A DNA stretch of 64,000 bases from an uncultured beta proteobacterium (GTDB lineage: Bacteria; Pseudomonadota; Gammaproteobacteria; Burkholderiales; SG8-39). Under the pieces are notes generated by a model, which worked only from the letters and a program-made list of their open reading frames with translations, did no database searches and was not told where the DNA came from. A program made the translations under genes and the position numbers. Where the stretch lies: positions 1 to 64,000 of the forward strand of contig CAIYPG010000068.1 of assembly GCA_903928055.1 (NCBI GenBank), given 5' to 3'. This document shows positions 26,238 through 34,503 of the stretch, in pieces. How positions within the stretch are numbered: position 1 is the stretch's first letter; every line of letters begins with the position of its first letter.

Positions 26238-26657
26238 ATGAAGCTCGTCCTCGATACGAATGTGGTGCTCGACTGGCTGCACTTTCGCGATCCCGGCGTG
26301 GCACCCATTGCGCACGCGATTGAAGCCGGTTCCGCCGATCCGGTGACATCGGTCGAATGTCTGGAAGAACTGCGCCGGGTGCTTGAATATCCGCAGTTTC
26401 GTCTGGATGCAGAAGCGCGCGACCGGATCTTTGCGCAGTACCGGGCCCGGGCGCTATTGTTCGACGTTGATGTTGCCGTGGCAACATCGTCTTTGCCACG
26501 TTGCCGCGATCCTGACGATCAGAAATTCCTGGAACTGGCCTTGCACAGCAGTGCGGACTATCTGTTGAGCAAGGACAAGGCGTTGCTGAAGCTGTCGCGG
26601 GCTGCTGCCCGTCTGGGCCGCTTTGCCATTTTGCTGCCGGAAAAATTTCCGGGCTAG
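26238..26657 (+). CDS. PIN-domain protein (toxin-like ribonuclease)
   Basis: A 139 aa PIN-fold protein of the 'putative toxin' family. Acidic residues for metal binding are visible: LDTNVVLDWL at the start, VECLEELRRVL, and CRDPDDQKFLELALHSSADYLLSKDKALL. Such proteins usually cut RNA as VapC-like toxins. No antitoxin gene is beside it: the gene before is the ATPase and the gene after runs the other way. It may be a lone PIN nuclease that travels with the ATPase operon. Its stop lies in a CTAG that also supplies the stop of the facing cyclase gene. Confidence 0.8.
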   Translation: MKLVLDTNVVLDWLHFRDPGVAPIAHAIEAGSADPVTSVECLEELRRVLEYPQFRLDAEARDRIFAQYRARALLFDVDVAVATSSLPRCRDPDDQKFLELALHSSADYLLSKDKALLKLSRAAARLGRFAILLPEKFPG

Positions 26658-27952
26658 CTGTCCTCTGACCGCCTGCGGTCAGTCAGGGATTCCTTGCCGC
26701 CGGAATCGAGCATGGACCACACCATGCTGCGGTAGGCATTGCCCTGCTTGGGGCCATTCAGGAAAAATGTTTCCACCTCTCCGAGACCTTTCACAGGGAT
26801 GAAGCCACGCGCCTCGAGTTCGAAATCATCCTTTAGCTTTTCATAAACGGCACGGGTGACATGGATGCGGCCCGGAACGCCGTTCGCTTCCATCCGGCTG
26901 GCAAGGTTGACGGTGTCTCCCCAGATGTCGTAACTGAACTTGCGTGTGCCGATCACGCCGGCGACCACCGGTCCGGTGTGGATGCCGATGCGGAAATTCA
27001 GCGACTGCTCCTCACGCGTGCCGAGGCGTCGCGCCAGTTCCTGCATGTCCAGGGCAATGCGGGCGGCGACCACGACATGGTCCTTGAGCGGATTGGGCAC
27101 GCCAGTGGCGAGCATGTAGGCATCGCCGATGGTCTTGATCTTTTCCACGCCGTATTGCTCGCACAGCGCGTCGAACGCGGAAAAAATCCGGTTGAGCACG
27201 ATGATCACGGCGCTTGGCGACATGCTGGATGACAGGTGCACGAAATTGACGATGTCCACGAACACCACGGTGGCTTCGGGAATGCCGTCGGCGATGACCT
27301 GCTCGCCGGCCTTGAGCCGCTTCACGATGGGCTCAGGCAGCACATTGCGGAGCAGCCGCTCCGAATCCAGTTGTGCCTGGATCACCATTTCATACAATTT
27401 GCCCTTGGCGATTGCCGAGGACAGACCGCCGGCAATGCGCCTCAGGATCTCGACATGCTGTGACTCGAAGGCGCCGGGTTGGCGGCTGAAAAGGAATGCA
27501 AACCCCACCGGTTTTCCGGGCACGCTCAGTGGACAGATCATCGCGCTGCGCATGTTTTCTGCTGCGGCCAGGCGCAGCGCCGCCGGAAGGGTGGCTGGGG
27601 TTGCAGTCTGCAGGTCGTCAATGAAGCGCGGTTCGCCGGATTCGAGCGCTTCGCGCAGCCCCCCAACCAGGCCGATCTTTTCGCTGTAACGCGGGGCTTC
27701 GGCGGGTTCGGCAGGCGCAGGACATTCCCAACGGCATTCGAGTTTTTCGCCACGGTCATCCAGCAACGCAAATTCGATGCGCTCGTAGGGAATCAGCTTG
27801 CGGCAGGCTTCGTCGATCTGCCGGAATGCCTCATCCAGCAGGACGCCGGGGTTGATCCGGTCGGTGATCTCCAGCAGGCGCCGCAGGCCGGCAAAGCGAT
27901 GCTCGATGTCCTGTTCCAGGTCTGCGATGGGGGGCATGCTGTGTTCGATCAT
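26654..27952 (-). CDS. Class III adenylate cyclase with N-terminal GAF domain
   Basis: A 432 aa signalling enzyme. Residues about 20-190 form a GAF sensor domain and then the linker typical of this family (ERLLRNVLPEPIVKRLKAGE). The catalytic domain has the metal Asp in VVFVDIVNFVHLSS, a Lys in EKIKTIGDAYM and an Asp in SYDIWGDTVNLASRME. Lys and Asp at these two places choose ATP, so cAMP is the likely product. No membrane segment is seen, so it is soluble. The GAF ligand is unknown. It is monocistronic and shares a CTAG stop with the PIN gene. Confidence 0.9.
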   Translation of the reverse strand: MIEHSMPPIADLEQDIEHRFAGLRRLLEITDRINPGVLLDEAFRQIDEACRKLIPYERIEFALLDDRGEKLECRWECPAPAEPAEAPRYSEKIGLVGGLREALESGEPRFIDDLQTATPATLPAALRLAAAENMRSAMICPLSVPGKPVGFAFLFSRQPGAFESQHVEILRRIAGGLSSAIAKGKLYEMVIQAQLDSERLLRNVLPEPIVKRLKAGEQVIADGIPEATVVFVDIVNFVHLSSSMSPSAVIIVLNRIFSAFDALCEQYGVEKIKTIGDAYMLATGVPNPLKDHVVVAARIALDMQELARRLGTREEQSLNFRIGIHTGPVVAGVIGTRKFSYDIWGDTVNLASRMEANGVPGRIHVTRAVYEKLKDDFELEARGFIPVKGLGEVETFFLNGPKQGNAYRSMVWSMLDSGGKESLTDRRRSEDS

Positions 27953-28114
27953 GGTTTTCCGGCACCGTCCGGCGGGAAGGCAGGAGCGGCGGCGCGCTAT
28001 GGTACCAATCCTTGGTCAATTCCGCGGTTTTCGGGGTGATTTGAGTGCGGATTTGTCCTGACGTGTCGCTGACAGGCGGTTTTCTGCAGTTTTTTGTCTT
28101 TGCGGATGGTGTGG

Positions 28115-28144
28115 TTGTAAGGGGAGGTAGATTGGGTCTAGGAT
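28115..28144 (+). promoter_or_regulatory. Possible promoter in the 318-base gap before the cupin-rubredoxin genes
   Basis: TTGTAA (28115-28120) and TAGGAT (28139-28144) are 18 bases apart and would start transcription near 28151, about 120 bases before the first cupin-rubredoxin gene. The rest of 27953-28270 shows no gene; an AAGGAGAAGG ribosome site precedes the ATG at 28271. Confidence 0.35.
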
Positions 28145-28270
28145 ATTGAAGCTGTCCAGACAAAGTGCAACCGGGCTTCGTGCCCTTGACCGAATCCAGG
28201 CTGGCTTGCGATGGCCCGTCACGCATGATGGGCCATCCAATTAAGTCCATCGATTCCAAAGGAGAAGGAA

Positions 28271-29206
28271 ATGGTTCTTGTTTCGGCATATGAGGATGTG
28301 AAGGAAACGCGCAAGGGGCGCGACCTGCCAAACGGGCATATGGCCTGGCGCACCGATTTCATCAAGCGTGCAAAAGAGGGGCCGGACGGCCCGGTTGCCT
28401 TCCTCGCCGAGAGCACACCGAAGCGTGTGCTGCGTTCCCACTACCATGAATGCGACCAGTTCCAGATCATCGCCATCGGCGGCGGCACGCTGGCCAAGCA
28501 CAAGCTTGCATTCGGCGGCATTCACTTCTCGCGTGCCTTTACGCCCTATGGCCCGATCACGAATGGTGAACAGGGCATCGGCTTCATCACGCTGCGTGCC
28601 AAGCGCGATCCGGGCGGTGGAGCGCAGTTTGTTCCCGATCTCTCGGAAAAGCTGAAGGCTGTCAAGAACCGCGATCCGTGGCAGGTAACGGAGATGCCCA
28701 CGTTCAAGGCCCTCGGCAATGGCGAGAACGTTTCCGTGGTGCAGTTCAAGCAGATGCAGGATGACCGCGGGCTGGCCGGTTATGCCGTGACGGTGCGCGC
28801 AAACACCAAGGTGGCTGCGCCGGCTCCGTCGAAGAATGGCCAGTACATCATTGTCACCAAGGGCAGCCTGACGCACGAGGGCCAGCAAAAGAAGGGGCTT
28901 TCCGTGATCTGGGTGGGCGGCGACGAGAAGCCTTTCGAGCTGCAGGCTGGCGCGGAGGGTCTCGAGGCCGTGGTGCTGAATTTCCCGCGCGAGGATGGTG
29001 GTGTCTCGAAATCCGTGGTGAAAGCCGATGGCAAGGGCGAGTTCAAGGCCTACCAGTGCCTGTTGTGCGCCGTCATCTATGACGAGGCGACGGGCATGCC
29101 GGAGCATGGCATTGCCGCAGGAACGCGCTGGGCTGATGTGCCGGAAGACTTCGGGTGCCCCGACTGCGATGCCAAGAAGGCTGATTTCGAACTGATCGAT
29201 TTCTAG
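28271..29206 (+). CDS. Cupin-rubredoxin fusion protein, copy A
   Basis: A 311 aa protein with no signal peptide. The first 250 residues look like one or two cupin-type beta barrels, with HYHECDQFQ (H57, H59, Q63) as the probable metal site and GQYIIVTKGSLTHEG in the second half. Residues 261-311 are a complete rubredoxin domain: C263-x2-C266 and C296-x2-C299 with GIAAGTRWADVPEDFGCPDC. The Gly usually following each Cys pair is changed (CLLCA, CPDCD). This joins an electron-transfer module to a likely metal-dependent catalytic or binding module. A paralogue follows. The reaction is unknown. Confidence 0.82.
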   Translation: MVLVSAYEDVKETRKGRDLPNGHMAWRTDFIKRAKEGPDGPVAFLAESTPKRVLRSHYHECDQFQIIAIGGGTLAKHKLAFGGIHFSRAFTPYGPITNGEQGIGFITLRAKRDPGGGAQFVPDLSEKLKAVKNRDPWQVTEMPTFKALGNGENVSVVQFKQMQDDRGLAGYAVTVRANTKVAAPAPSKNGQYIIVTKGSLTHEGQQKKGLSVIWVGGDEKPFELQAGAEGLEAVVLNFPREDGGVSKSVVKADGKGEFKAYQCLLCAVIYDEATGMPEHGIAAGTRWADVPEDFGCPDCDAKKADFELIDF

Positions 29207-29246
29207 GGCACTGCCGCGCATGGGGTGTTCCCCATGGCTTCATAAC

Positions 29247-29280
29247 AAGGGCTGCTCCGGGTGATTCCGGAACAGCCCTT
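29247..29280 (+). terminator. Strong hairpin between the two cupin-rubredoxin genes
   Basis: AAGGGCTGCTCCGG and CCGGAACAGCCCTT form a 14-bp stem with one mismatch around GTGATT. There is no U-tract. It may protect the first message, reduce read-through or act as an RNA processing signal between the paralogues. Confidence 0.5.
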
Positions 29281-29321
29281 GAAACATCCGGCTGCCAAAG
29301 GAAGAGAAGAGGGAAAACAAC

Positions 29322-30257
29322 ATGACGGAAATCGTCGCATTCGATGACATCAAGGACACCCGGCGCATCCGGCGGGAGATGCCGGACGGGCACCTGTACA
29401 ACACGTCGTTCATCGACCACTCCAAAGAGCACATGGGCGCCCCCAATGTGTTCATGATCGAGAGCAGCGAGAACCGCATCCTCGACACGCATTTCCATGA
29501 TGTCGACCAGTTCCAGATTGTCGTGGGTGGCGGCGGCAAGCTTGGCAAACACACGCTGGCGCCATACTCGGTGCATTTTGCCCGTGCGTTCACGCCGTAC
29601 GGACCGCTGGTTTCCGGCCCTGGGCCCGGTGTGGCGTATGTGACCTTGCGCGCGCGTGCCTGTCCGACCGGCGGTGCGCAGCGCCTGCCGGCGCATCGCG
29701 AAAAGCTGGAAAAAATGACCGGCCGGCAGCCCTGGCAGGTGACAGGCGTTCCCCGATTTGTTGCGCCCGGCGCCGACGGCGTGGGCATGCGTCTGATTGA
29801 CGGTCTGAAAGACGACAAGGGCCTGGCCGGGTACGCACTGTCGATGAACCCGGGCGCAAAGACCCTGGGTCCTGATACTGCCGTCGGCGATGGCCAGTAT
29901 GTGGTGGTGCTCAAAGGCAGCCTGATTCACGAAGGCGTGGAGAAAAAAGGCATCACCGTGATTCACCTTGATCCAAAAGATGGCGCATTTCCCATCGTCG
30001 CCGGACCGCAGGGGCTGCAGGGGCTGGTGCTGAATTTCCCCCATCCGACGCCGCAGGTGAAGACCGAGGCGAAGCCAGCGGCAGGAGCGCACGACAAGCT
30101 GTGGCAATGCGAGCTGTGCGCTTTTTCCTATGACGAGGCAGCCGGCCTTCCCGAGGAGGGTATTGCGCCGGGCACGCCCTGGGCGGAGGTGCCGCACGAT
30201 TTCATTTGCCCGGATTGTTCCGCAACGAAGGCGGATTTCATCCACCTCGATCTCTAG
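29322..30257 (+). CDS. Cupin-rubredoxin fusion protein, copy B
   Basis: Paralogue of the protein at 28271, with the same length (311 aa) and plan. The motif THFHDVDQFQ has H57, H59 and Q63 at the same residue numbers, HFARAFTPYGPL matches HFSRAFTPYGPI, and the rubredoxin domain again occupies 261-311 with C263, C266, C296 and C299 and CPDCS. The two are clearly diverged, so the duplication is old and both have been kept. A GGAAGAGAAGAGGG-like purine stretch precedes ATG 29322. Two proteins kept side by side suggest a heteromer or two related substrates. Confidence 0.82.
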   Translation: MTEIVAFDDIKDTRRIRREMPDGHLYNTSFIDHSKEHMGAPNVFMIESSENRILDTHFHDVDQFQIVVGGGGKLGKHTLAPYSVHFARAFTPYGPLVSGPGPGVAYVTLRARACPTGGAQRLPAHREKLEKMTGRQPWQVTGVPRFVAPGADGVGMRLIDGLKDDKGLAGYALSMNPGAKTLGPDTAVGDGQYVVVLKGSLIHEGVEKKGITVIHLDPKDGAFPIVAGPQGLQGLVLNFPHPTPQVKTEAKPAAGAHDKLWQCELCAFSYDEAAGLPEEGIAPGTPWAEVPHDFICPDCSATKADFIHLDL

Positions 30258-30267
30258 GCCCCTTTAC

Positions 30268-30290
30268 CCGGCGGCCGCAATGGCCGCCGG
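30268..30290 (+). terminator. GC-rich hairpin after the second cupin-rubredoxin gene
   Basis: CCGGCGGCC and GGCCGCCGG form a perfect 9-bp stem with loop GCAAT, 10 bases after the stop. No U-tract follows. It probably ends the upstream message. A second dyad, CGCGTCG/CGACGCG (30358-30375), lies in the leader of the next gene. Confidence 0.5.
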
Positions 30291-30410
30291 CATACTACTC
30301 CCCGGAAGCAGGCTGTCTGTCAGGTGGCCGGTGTTAAACTTGCTTGCATTGAATCACCGCGTCGCACGCGACGCGTTCACGAATCATTCACAAAGCATCA
30401 GGAACCCTCC

Positions 30411-31262
30411 ATGACCATCCAAAGCATTGCCGTCATCGGCGCCGGTACCATGGGCAATGGCATCGCGCAGGTTTGCGCGACCAGTGGCTATCCGGTGGTG
30501 ATGGCGGACATTTCACAGGCAGCGCTGGATCGCGGCATGAAGGCCATCGACGGCAGCCTGGAGCGCATGGTCAACAAGCAGAAGCTGGGTGCCACGGACA
30601 AGGCTTTGGCACTGGGCAGGATACGCACTGCCACGGACATGCAGGTGATCGCGGACAGCGACCTTGTGATTGAAGCCGCGACCGAAAACGTCGACCTCAA
30701 ACTAAAAATCTTTGCGCAGCTCGATGCCACCGCCAAGGCGTCGGCCATCATCAGTTCGAATACTTCGTCGATATCGATCACGCGACTGGCTGCTGCAACG
30801 AAGCGATCGGGCCAGGTGATCGGCATGCATTTCTTCAATCCGGTTCCAGTAATGGCGCTGGTGGAAGTGATCGCCGGACTGCAGACTACGGAACAGACCC
30901 AGTCGGCCGTCAGGGAAGTGGTCGCCAGGCTGGGCAAGGCTGCAGTCAACGTTCGCAATTCGCCGGGCTTCGTGGTCAACCGCTTGCTGTGCCCCATGCT
31001 GAACGAGGCGTGCTTCACGCTGGGTGAGGGGCTGGCCAGCGCCAAGGAAATCGACGAGGCGATGAAGCTCGGCTGCAACCATCCGATCGGCCCGCTGGCC
31101 TTGTGCGACATGGTCGGGCTGGATGTGGTGCTGGCAGTGATGGATGTGTTGTACGACTCTTTCAAGGATCCCAAGTATCGTCCGGCTCCGTTGCTGCTCG
31201 AGATGGTCGAGGCCGGTTATCTCGGACGCAAGACCGGACGCGGTTTCTATACCTATTCCTGA
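30411..31262 (+). CDS. 3-hydroxybutyryl-CoA dehydrogenase
   Basis: NAD-dependent oxidation of (S)-3-hydroxyacyl-CoA to 3-oxoacyl-CoA, 283 aa. The Rossmann motif is [17 protein letters not shown], and [27 protein letters not shown] (catalytic His) and [18 protein letters not shown] are the family signatures. ATG 30411 is the start: the longer frame has no support. It stands alone, so butyrate or polyhydroxybutyrate metabolism and aromatic-acid beta-oxidation (PaaH-like) are equally possible. The upstream TTAAACT may be its -10. Confidence 0.92.
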   Translation: MTIQSIAVIGAGTMGNGIAQVCATSGYPVVMADISQAALDRGMKAIDGSLERMVNKQKLGATDKALALGRIRTATDMQVIADSDLVIEAATENVDLKLKIFAQLDATAKASAIISSNTSSISITRLAAATKRSGQVIGMHFFNPVPVMALVEVIAGLQTTEQTQSAVREVVARLGKAAVNVRNSPGFVVNRLLCPMLNEACFTLGEGLASAKEIDEAMKLGCNHPIGPLALCDMVGLDVVLAVMDVLYDSFKDPKYRPAPLLLEMVEAGYLGRKTGRGFYTYS

Positions 31263-31302
31263 AGCCCTCTCGAGGGGGCCGTCAAAAAATGAGGAGAGCA
31301 GT

Positions 31303-32199
31303 TTGAACCATACCAAGCAGTTGTTGCAGCAGTTGTCCATGTTGTTTGCCGGACTGGTTGCGGTTTTGTCGGTATCGACGTCGTTCGCGGCGGAGAATGT
31401 AGAGGAGGACGCGCCCAGGATTACCGAAGAAACACCCTATGTGCAGTCACCCAAGGTGGTGGTGGACACCATGCTGGAAATGGCTGGGGTGAATTCGGGG
31501 GATTTCCTCATCGACCTGGGTTCTGGAGACGGGCGCATCGTGACCACGGCGGCCAAGGAGCGAAAAGCGCGCGGCTTCGGTGTTGATTACGACGAGCGCC
31601 TGGTCAAACTTGCAACCGAGAATGCGCGCAAGGCTGGCGTATCCGATCGAGCCAGCTTTTTCGAGCAGAATATTTTCAAGACCGATCTGGGATCGGCCAG
31701 TGTCATCACCATGTATCTGCTGCCCGAGTACAACGCGGTGCTCAAGCCAACGCTGCTGGCGCTTCGTCCGGGCACGCGCATCGTGTCCCACGACTATGGC
31801 ATTGGTGACTGGGAACCCGATGCCTCGAAGAAGATTCCCGTTCCGGAAAAGCGGGTGGGCTTCGAGAAGGCCAGCACCATCCTGTTCTGGATTGTGCCGG
31901 CGAAGGTTGCCGGCCACTGGCGCTCAAGCGTTCGGACCTCGAGTGGCATTGCCGACATTGAGCTTATGCTGAAACAGAAGTATCAGCATTTTGAGGGAAC
32001 GGCAAAGCTGCGTGGTCAGGAGGTCGCGATCGAACGGCCATTCCTCAAGGCCGATTACGTGTCGTTCCGGATCCAGGACGGCAAGGACACGCTGCTGTTC
32101 AACGGCCGCGTTTCCAACAGCCGCATTGCCGGTGAAGTGATCCGCGGCAGCGAGAAAATGCGCTGGCGCGCGCTCAGAACCGAGGAGTTGAAGGAGTAG
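31303..32199 (+). CDS. Second exported methyltransferase-fold protein
   Basis: A 298 aa protein. GAGGAG lies seven bases before a TTG at 31303, the likely start. A signal peptide (LSMLFAGLVAVLSVSTSFAA) precedes a SAM-binding fold: FLIDLGSGDGRIVTTAAKERKARGFGVDYDERLVKLA, then DLGSASVITMYLLPEYNAVLKPTLLALRPGTRIVSH. The last 90 residues form an extra beta-rich domain (HWRSSVRTSSGIADIELMLKQKYQHFEG...VSFRIQDGKDTLLFNGRV). Related proteins with the same export signal are found in other betaproteobacteria, to my memory, without known function. Its tail overlaps the facing DUF1289 gene by 26 bases. Confidence 0.8.
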   Translation: MNHTKQLLQQLSMLFAGLVAVLSVSTSFAAENVEEDAPRITEETPYVQSPKVVVDTMLEMAGVNSGDFLIDLGSGDGRIVTTAAKERKARGFGVDYDERLVKLATENARKAGVSDRASFFEQNIFKTDLGSASVITMYLLPEYNAVLKPTLLALRPGTRIVSHDYGIGDWEPDASKKIPVPEKRVGFEKASTILFWIVPAKVAGHWRSSVRTSSGIADIELMLKQKYQHFEGTAKLRGQEVAIERPFLKADYVSFRIQDGKDTLLFNGRVSNSRIAGEVIRGSEKMRWRALRTEELKE

Positions 32200-32386
32200 T
32201 TTTTCTTCGCACTTCAAGCGCCATCAGAATCGCGCGCTTTTCCATGTTGGTGGAAAAGCGCCATTCGGAGATTTCTTCAATCGTGCGCAGGCAACCCTCG
32301 CACCAGCCGGTTTCGGCGTTGATGCGGCACACATCGGTGCAGGGACTGCGAATCTCGTCGTCCATGTGAGTTTGCTGCTGCGGCAT
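32174..32386 (-). CDS. DUF1289 Cys-rich protein
   Basis: Small protein with the DUF1289 pattern SPCTDVCRINAETGWCEGCLRTIEEISEW and NMEKRAILMAL. The four cysteines (CX3C...CX2C) probably bind zinc or an iron-sulfur centre. The start is uncertain: ATG 32386 gives 70 aa, and ATG 32365 gives 63. Neither has a clear ribosome site. The family often sits near Fe-S proteins or nucleases in other genomes, and no function is proven. It converges with and overlaps the methyltransferase-like gene. Confidence 0.75.
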   Translation of the reverse strand: MPQQQTHMDDEIRSPCTDVCRINAETGWCEGCLRTIEEISEWRFSTNMEKRAILMALEVRRKTTPSTPRF

Positions 32387-32522
32387 GTCGTTCAGGAATG
32401 CAGACACGATGGATTTTGGCGTAGCAGAAAGCACCATTATCTGCGAAAATTTGCGCGAACCGGACGCATTTTCATTCTGACTCATCCCGGGCGTCCGAGT
32501 TAACCCCTGACTGGAACGGACA

Positions 32523-33590
32523 ATGACCACGCCAGGCAACATGGCTGTGCTCAGGCCGCCAAGCGACCCGTCGCCGCGTTACCTGCATGAGCATCCGATT
32601 GAGCACGCAACAATCAAGGAAGTGGCGCCCGGTGTGCACTGGGTTCGCATGCCGCTGCCTATTCCGTCGCTGGACCACATCAACCTGTGGGTGCTGGACG
32701 ATGGCGACGACTTCGTCATGGTCGATACCGGCTTCATTTCCAGCCACACGCGTGACAACTGGGAGGAGATCTTTTCGGGTCCACTGTCCGGACGGCGAGC
32801 AAACCGCCTGGTCTGCACGCATTTCCACAACGACCACGCCAGCACCACCGGCTGGATCATGGCGCGTATGGGATGCGATTTTTTCATGACTCAGGGCGAA
32901 TACCTTTCCGCCAGTTCAGCTTTTGGCGGCCATGGTGTGGACCGGCGGGATCACACGATTGAATTGCTGCGCACGAACGGGCTTGATCCAAGGATTGCCG
33001 GTGAAGCGCTCGACTATCGTTCCCACTTCGGCAAGGACATCAAGGATTTTCCGATGTCCTACAACCGCCTGTTCGGGGACAGCGAGCTGAAGATCAACGG
33101 TCGGAGCTGGAAGGTCATTCTGGGTTATGGCCATTCACCGGAGCACGCGGCGCTCTACTGTGCCGAGCTTGGCGTGCTGATTGCCGGGGACATGATCCTG
33201 CCGCGCATTACCACCAATGTCAGCGTCAATGCCATTGAGCCGAACGGCAATCCGCTGCAGTGGTTCCTCGACTCCATCATCCGGCATGCGCAGCTGCCCG
33301 CAGACACGCTGGTGCTGCCTTCGCACGGCCTGCCGTTCCATGGTCTGCGCGAGCGGGTTGCCTACCTGCGCCGTCATCACAAGCAGCGCCTGGGTGAGCT
33401 GGTCAGCGCCTGCGAGACGCCGAAGAGTGCTGCGGATGTGCTGCCTCTCCTGTTCCATCGCAAGCTGAGCGAGCGCGACACGCGCATCGCCATGGGCGAG
33501 GCGATGGCCCACATGCACCTGCTGTATTACGAAGGCCGGGTCCGGCGCACGATGGATGACGAACGGGTGATACGTTACATCAAGGCTTGA
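32523..33590 (+). CDS. Metallo-beta-lactamase-fold hydrolase
   Basis: A 355 aa enzyme with zinc motif THFHNDHAS (residues about 99-107), a third His in GYGHSPEHAALYC, the bridging Asp in LIAGDMILPRI and a last His in LPSHGLPFHG. The C-terminal 90 residues form a helical cap (VAYLRRHHKQRLGELVSACETPKSAADVL) like that of LACTB2/RNase Z-like or MBL-type thioesterases. There is no signal peptide. Its substrate could be a thioester, lactone or RNA end; the cap with HHKQR and the repeated winged-helix-like end is typical of the group acting on acyl or nucleic substrates. It begins with ATG 32523. Confidence 0.85.
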   Translation: MTTPGNMAVLRPPSDPSPRYLHEHPIEHATIKEVAPGVHWVRMPLPIPSLDHINLWVLDDGDDFVMVDTGFISSHTRDNWEEIFSGPLSGRRANRLVCTHFHNDHASTTGWIMARMGCDFFMTQGEYLSASSAFGGHGVDRRDHTIELLRTNGLDPRIAGEALDYRSHFGKDIKDFPMSYNRLFGDSELKINGRSWKVILGYGHSPEHAALYCAELGVLIAGDMILPRITTNVSVNAIEPNGNPLQWFLDSIIRHAQLPADTLVLPSHGLPFHGLRERVAYLRRHHKQRLGELVSACETPKSAADVLPLLFHRKLSERDTRIAMGEAMAHMHLLYYEGRVRRTMDDERVIRYIKA

Positions 33591-33609
33591 GCAGGCTTGA
33601 GGTTTCCGG

Positions 33610-33635
33610 GATTATTGTAATCAAATTCAATAATC
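33610..33635. terminator. AT-rich inverted repeat between convergent genes
   Basis: GATTATTG (33610-33617) and CAATAATC (33628-33635) are perfect arms around a 10-base loop, just after the hydrolase stop. The location between converging genes suggests a weak terminator; an operator is possible. Confidence 0.35.
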
Positions 33636-33708
33636 TGTCATTAATAAAAGAGATATCGCACGGCTGATGTGATCAGAGGGGCGGTAGAGGCCATGCCGCC
33701 GCCGAGAC

Positions 33709-34374
33709 CTAGTTCGGACGCTCTTTCCTCGCCTGCTTCACAAGCAGATCAACCACCTGCGCGAGTTGGCGCGTGCCGCCCGCGAGCCGCGCCGAGGTGA
33801 GGTACTTGCCATCCACCACCACGGCAGGCACACCGCGCACATCGTAGGTCTTCACCATGTCGCGAGATTGCGCAAGTCGCCTCGTCACTTCTTCGGAATT
33901 GTAGGTGGCGACAAATTTCTGGCGGTCGATGCCGTTGCGCGCAACCCAGTCGGCCATGACCTTTTCATCGTTCAGCTTTATGCCGTCGAAGTGGTAGTTG
34001 TCATAGACCGGCCAGTGCAGTCGGCCCAGTTCGCCGAGGATCTCCAGCGTGTAATACAGCTTGGCGAAGGGTTCCCAGTTCTCCGATGAAAGCACGGGCA
34101 CGCGGCGCAGCGCCACGTATTCCGGCGCCTGGAACTGCCAGCGCGAGAAATGCGGCTGGAACTCGTAGCAGATCGGGCAGCCGTAGTAGAAGAACTCGAT
34201 GACCTCGATGCGCGAACCGGTTGTCACGGGTCGAGGAGGGTCGAGGCGGGTGTAGTTGCGGCCGGCCTGAAGCGATTGGGTCTGGGCCAGTGCCAGACCG
34301 GTGGCGGCAGCCAGAATGATCGCCAGGGTCCACTGGATCAGGCGCAATCGGGACGAACGCAAGGCGCAATGCAT
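33709..34374 (-). CDS. DsbA-like thiol:disulfide oxidoreductase with CPIC active site
   Basis: Periplasmic thioredoxin-fold protein of 221 aa. After a signal peptide (WTLAIILAAATGLALA) the active site reads EFFYYGCPICYEFQPHF, and the cis-proline loop is GVPAVVVDGKY. CPIC in place of CPHC usually lowers oxidising strength. A second DsbA (34504) is its neighbour upstream on the same strand and is about equally long, so the two are paralogues. A hairpin between them separates the transcripts. It may handle a special set of substrates, such as cytochrome maturation. Confidence 0.87.
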   Translation of the reverse strand: MHCALRSSRLRLIQWTLAIILAAATGLALAQTQSLQAGRNYTRLDPPRPVTTGSRIEVIEFFYYGCPICYEFQPHFSRWQFQAPEYVALRRVPVLSSENWEPFAKLYYTLEILGELGRLHWPVYDNYHFDGIKLNDEKVMADWVARNGIDRQKFVATYNSEEVTRRLAQSRDMVKTYDVRGVPAVVVDGKYLTSARLAGGTRQLAQVVDLLVKQARKERPN

Positions 34375-34460
34375 GCCAAATCCTCGGGATGAACATCAAC
34401 GCGTGCATGATATGCCGCGTCGTGGACATTTACCAAAATCCGGACGCTCCAAACGTGAAT

Positions 34461-34490
34461 AACAGCCTGATTGCAGGCAATCAGGCTGTT
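34461..34490 (-). terminator. Hairpin terminator after dsbA
   Basis: AACAGCCTGATT (34461-34472) and AATCAGGCTGTT (34479-34490) are perfect 12-bp arms with a six-base loop, 13 bases past the dsbA stop on the minus strand. The following T-rich bases are few. Confidence 0.6.
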
Positions 34491-34503
34491 GAAACGCCAG
34501 TCG

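Noticed and set aside
26220-26240. Search for an antitoxin partner of the PIN protein
   Set aside because: The gap after the ATPase is 13 bases and no small gene is present on either side.
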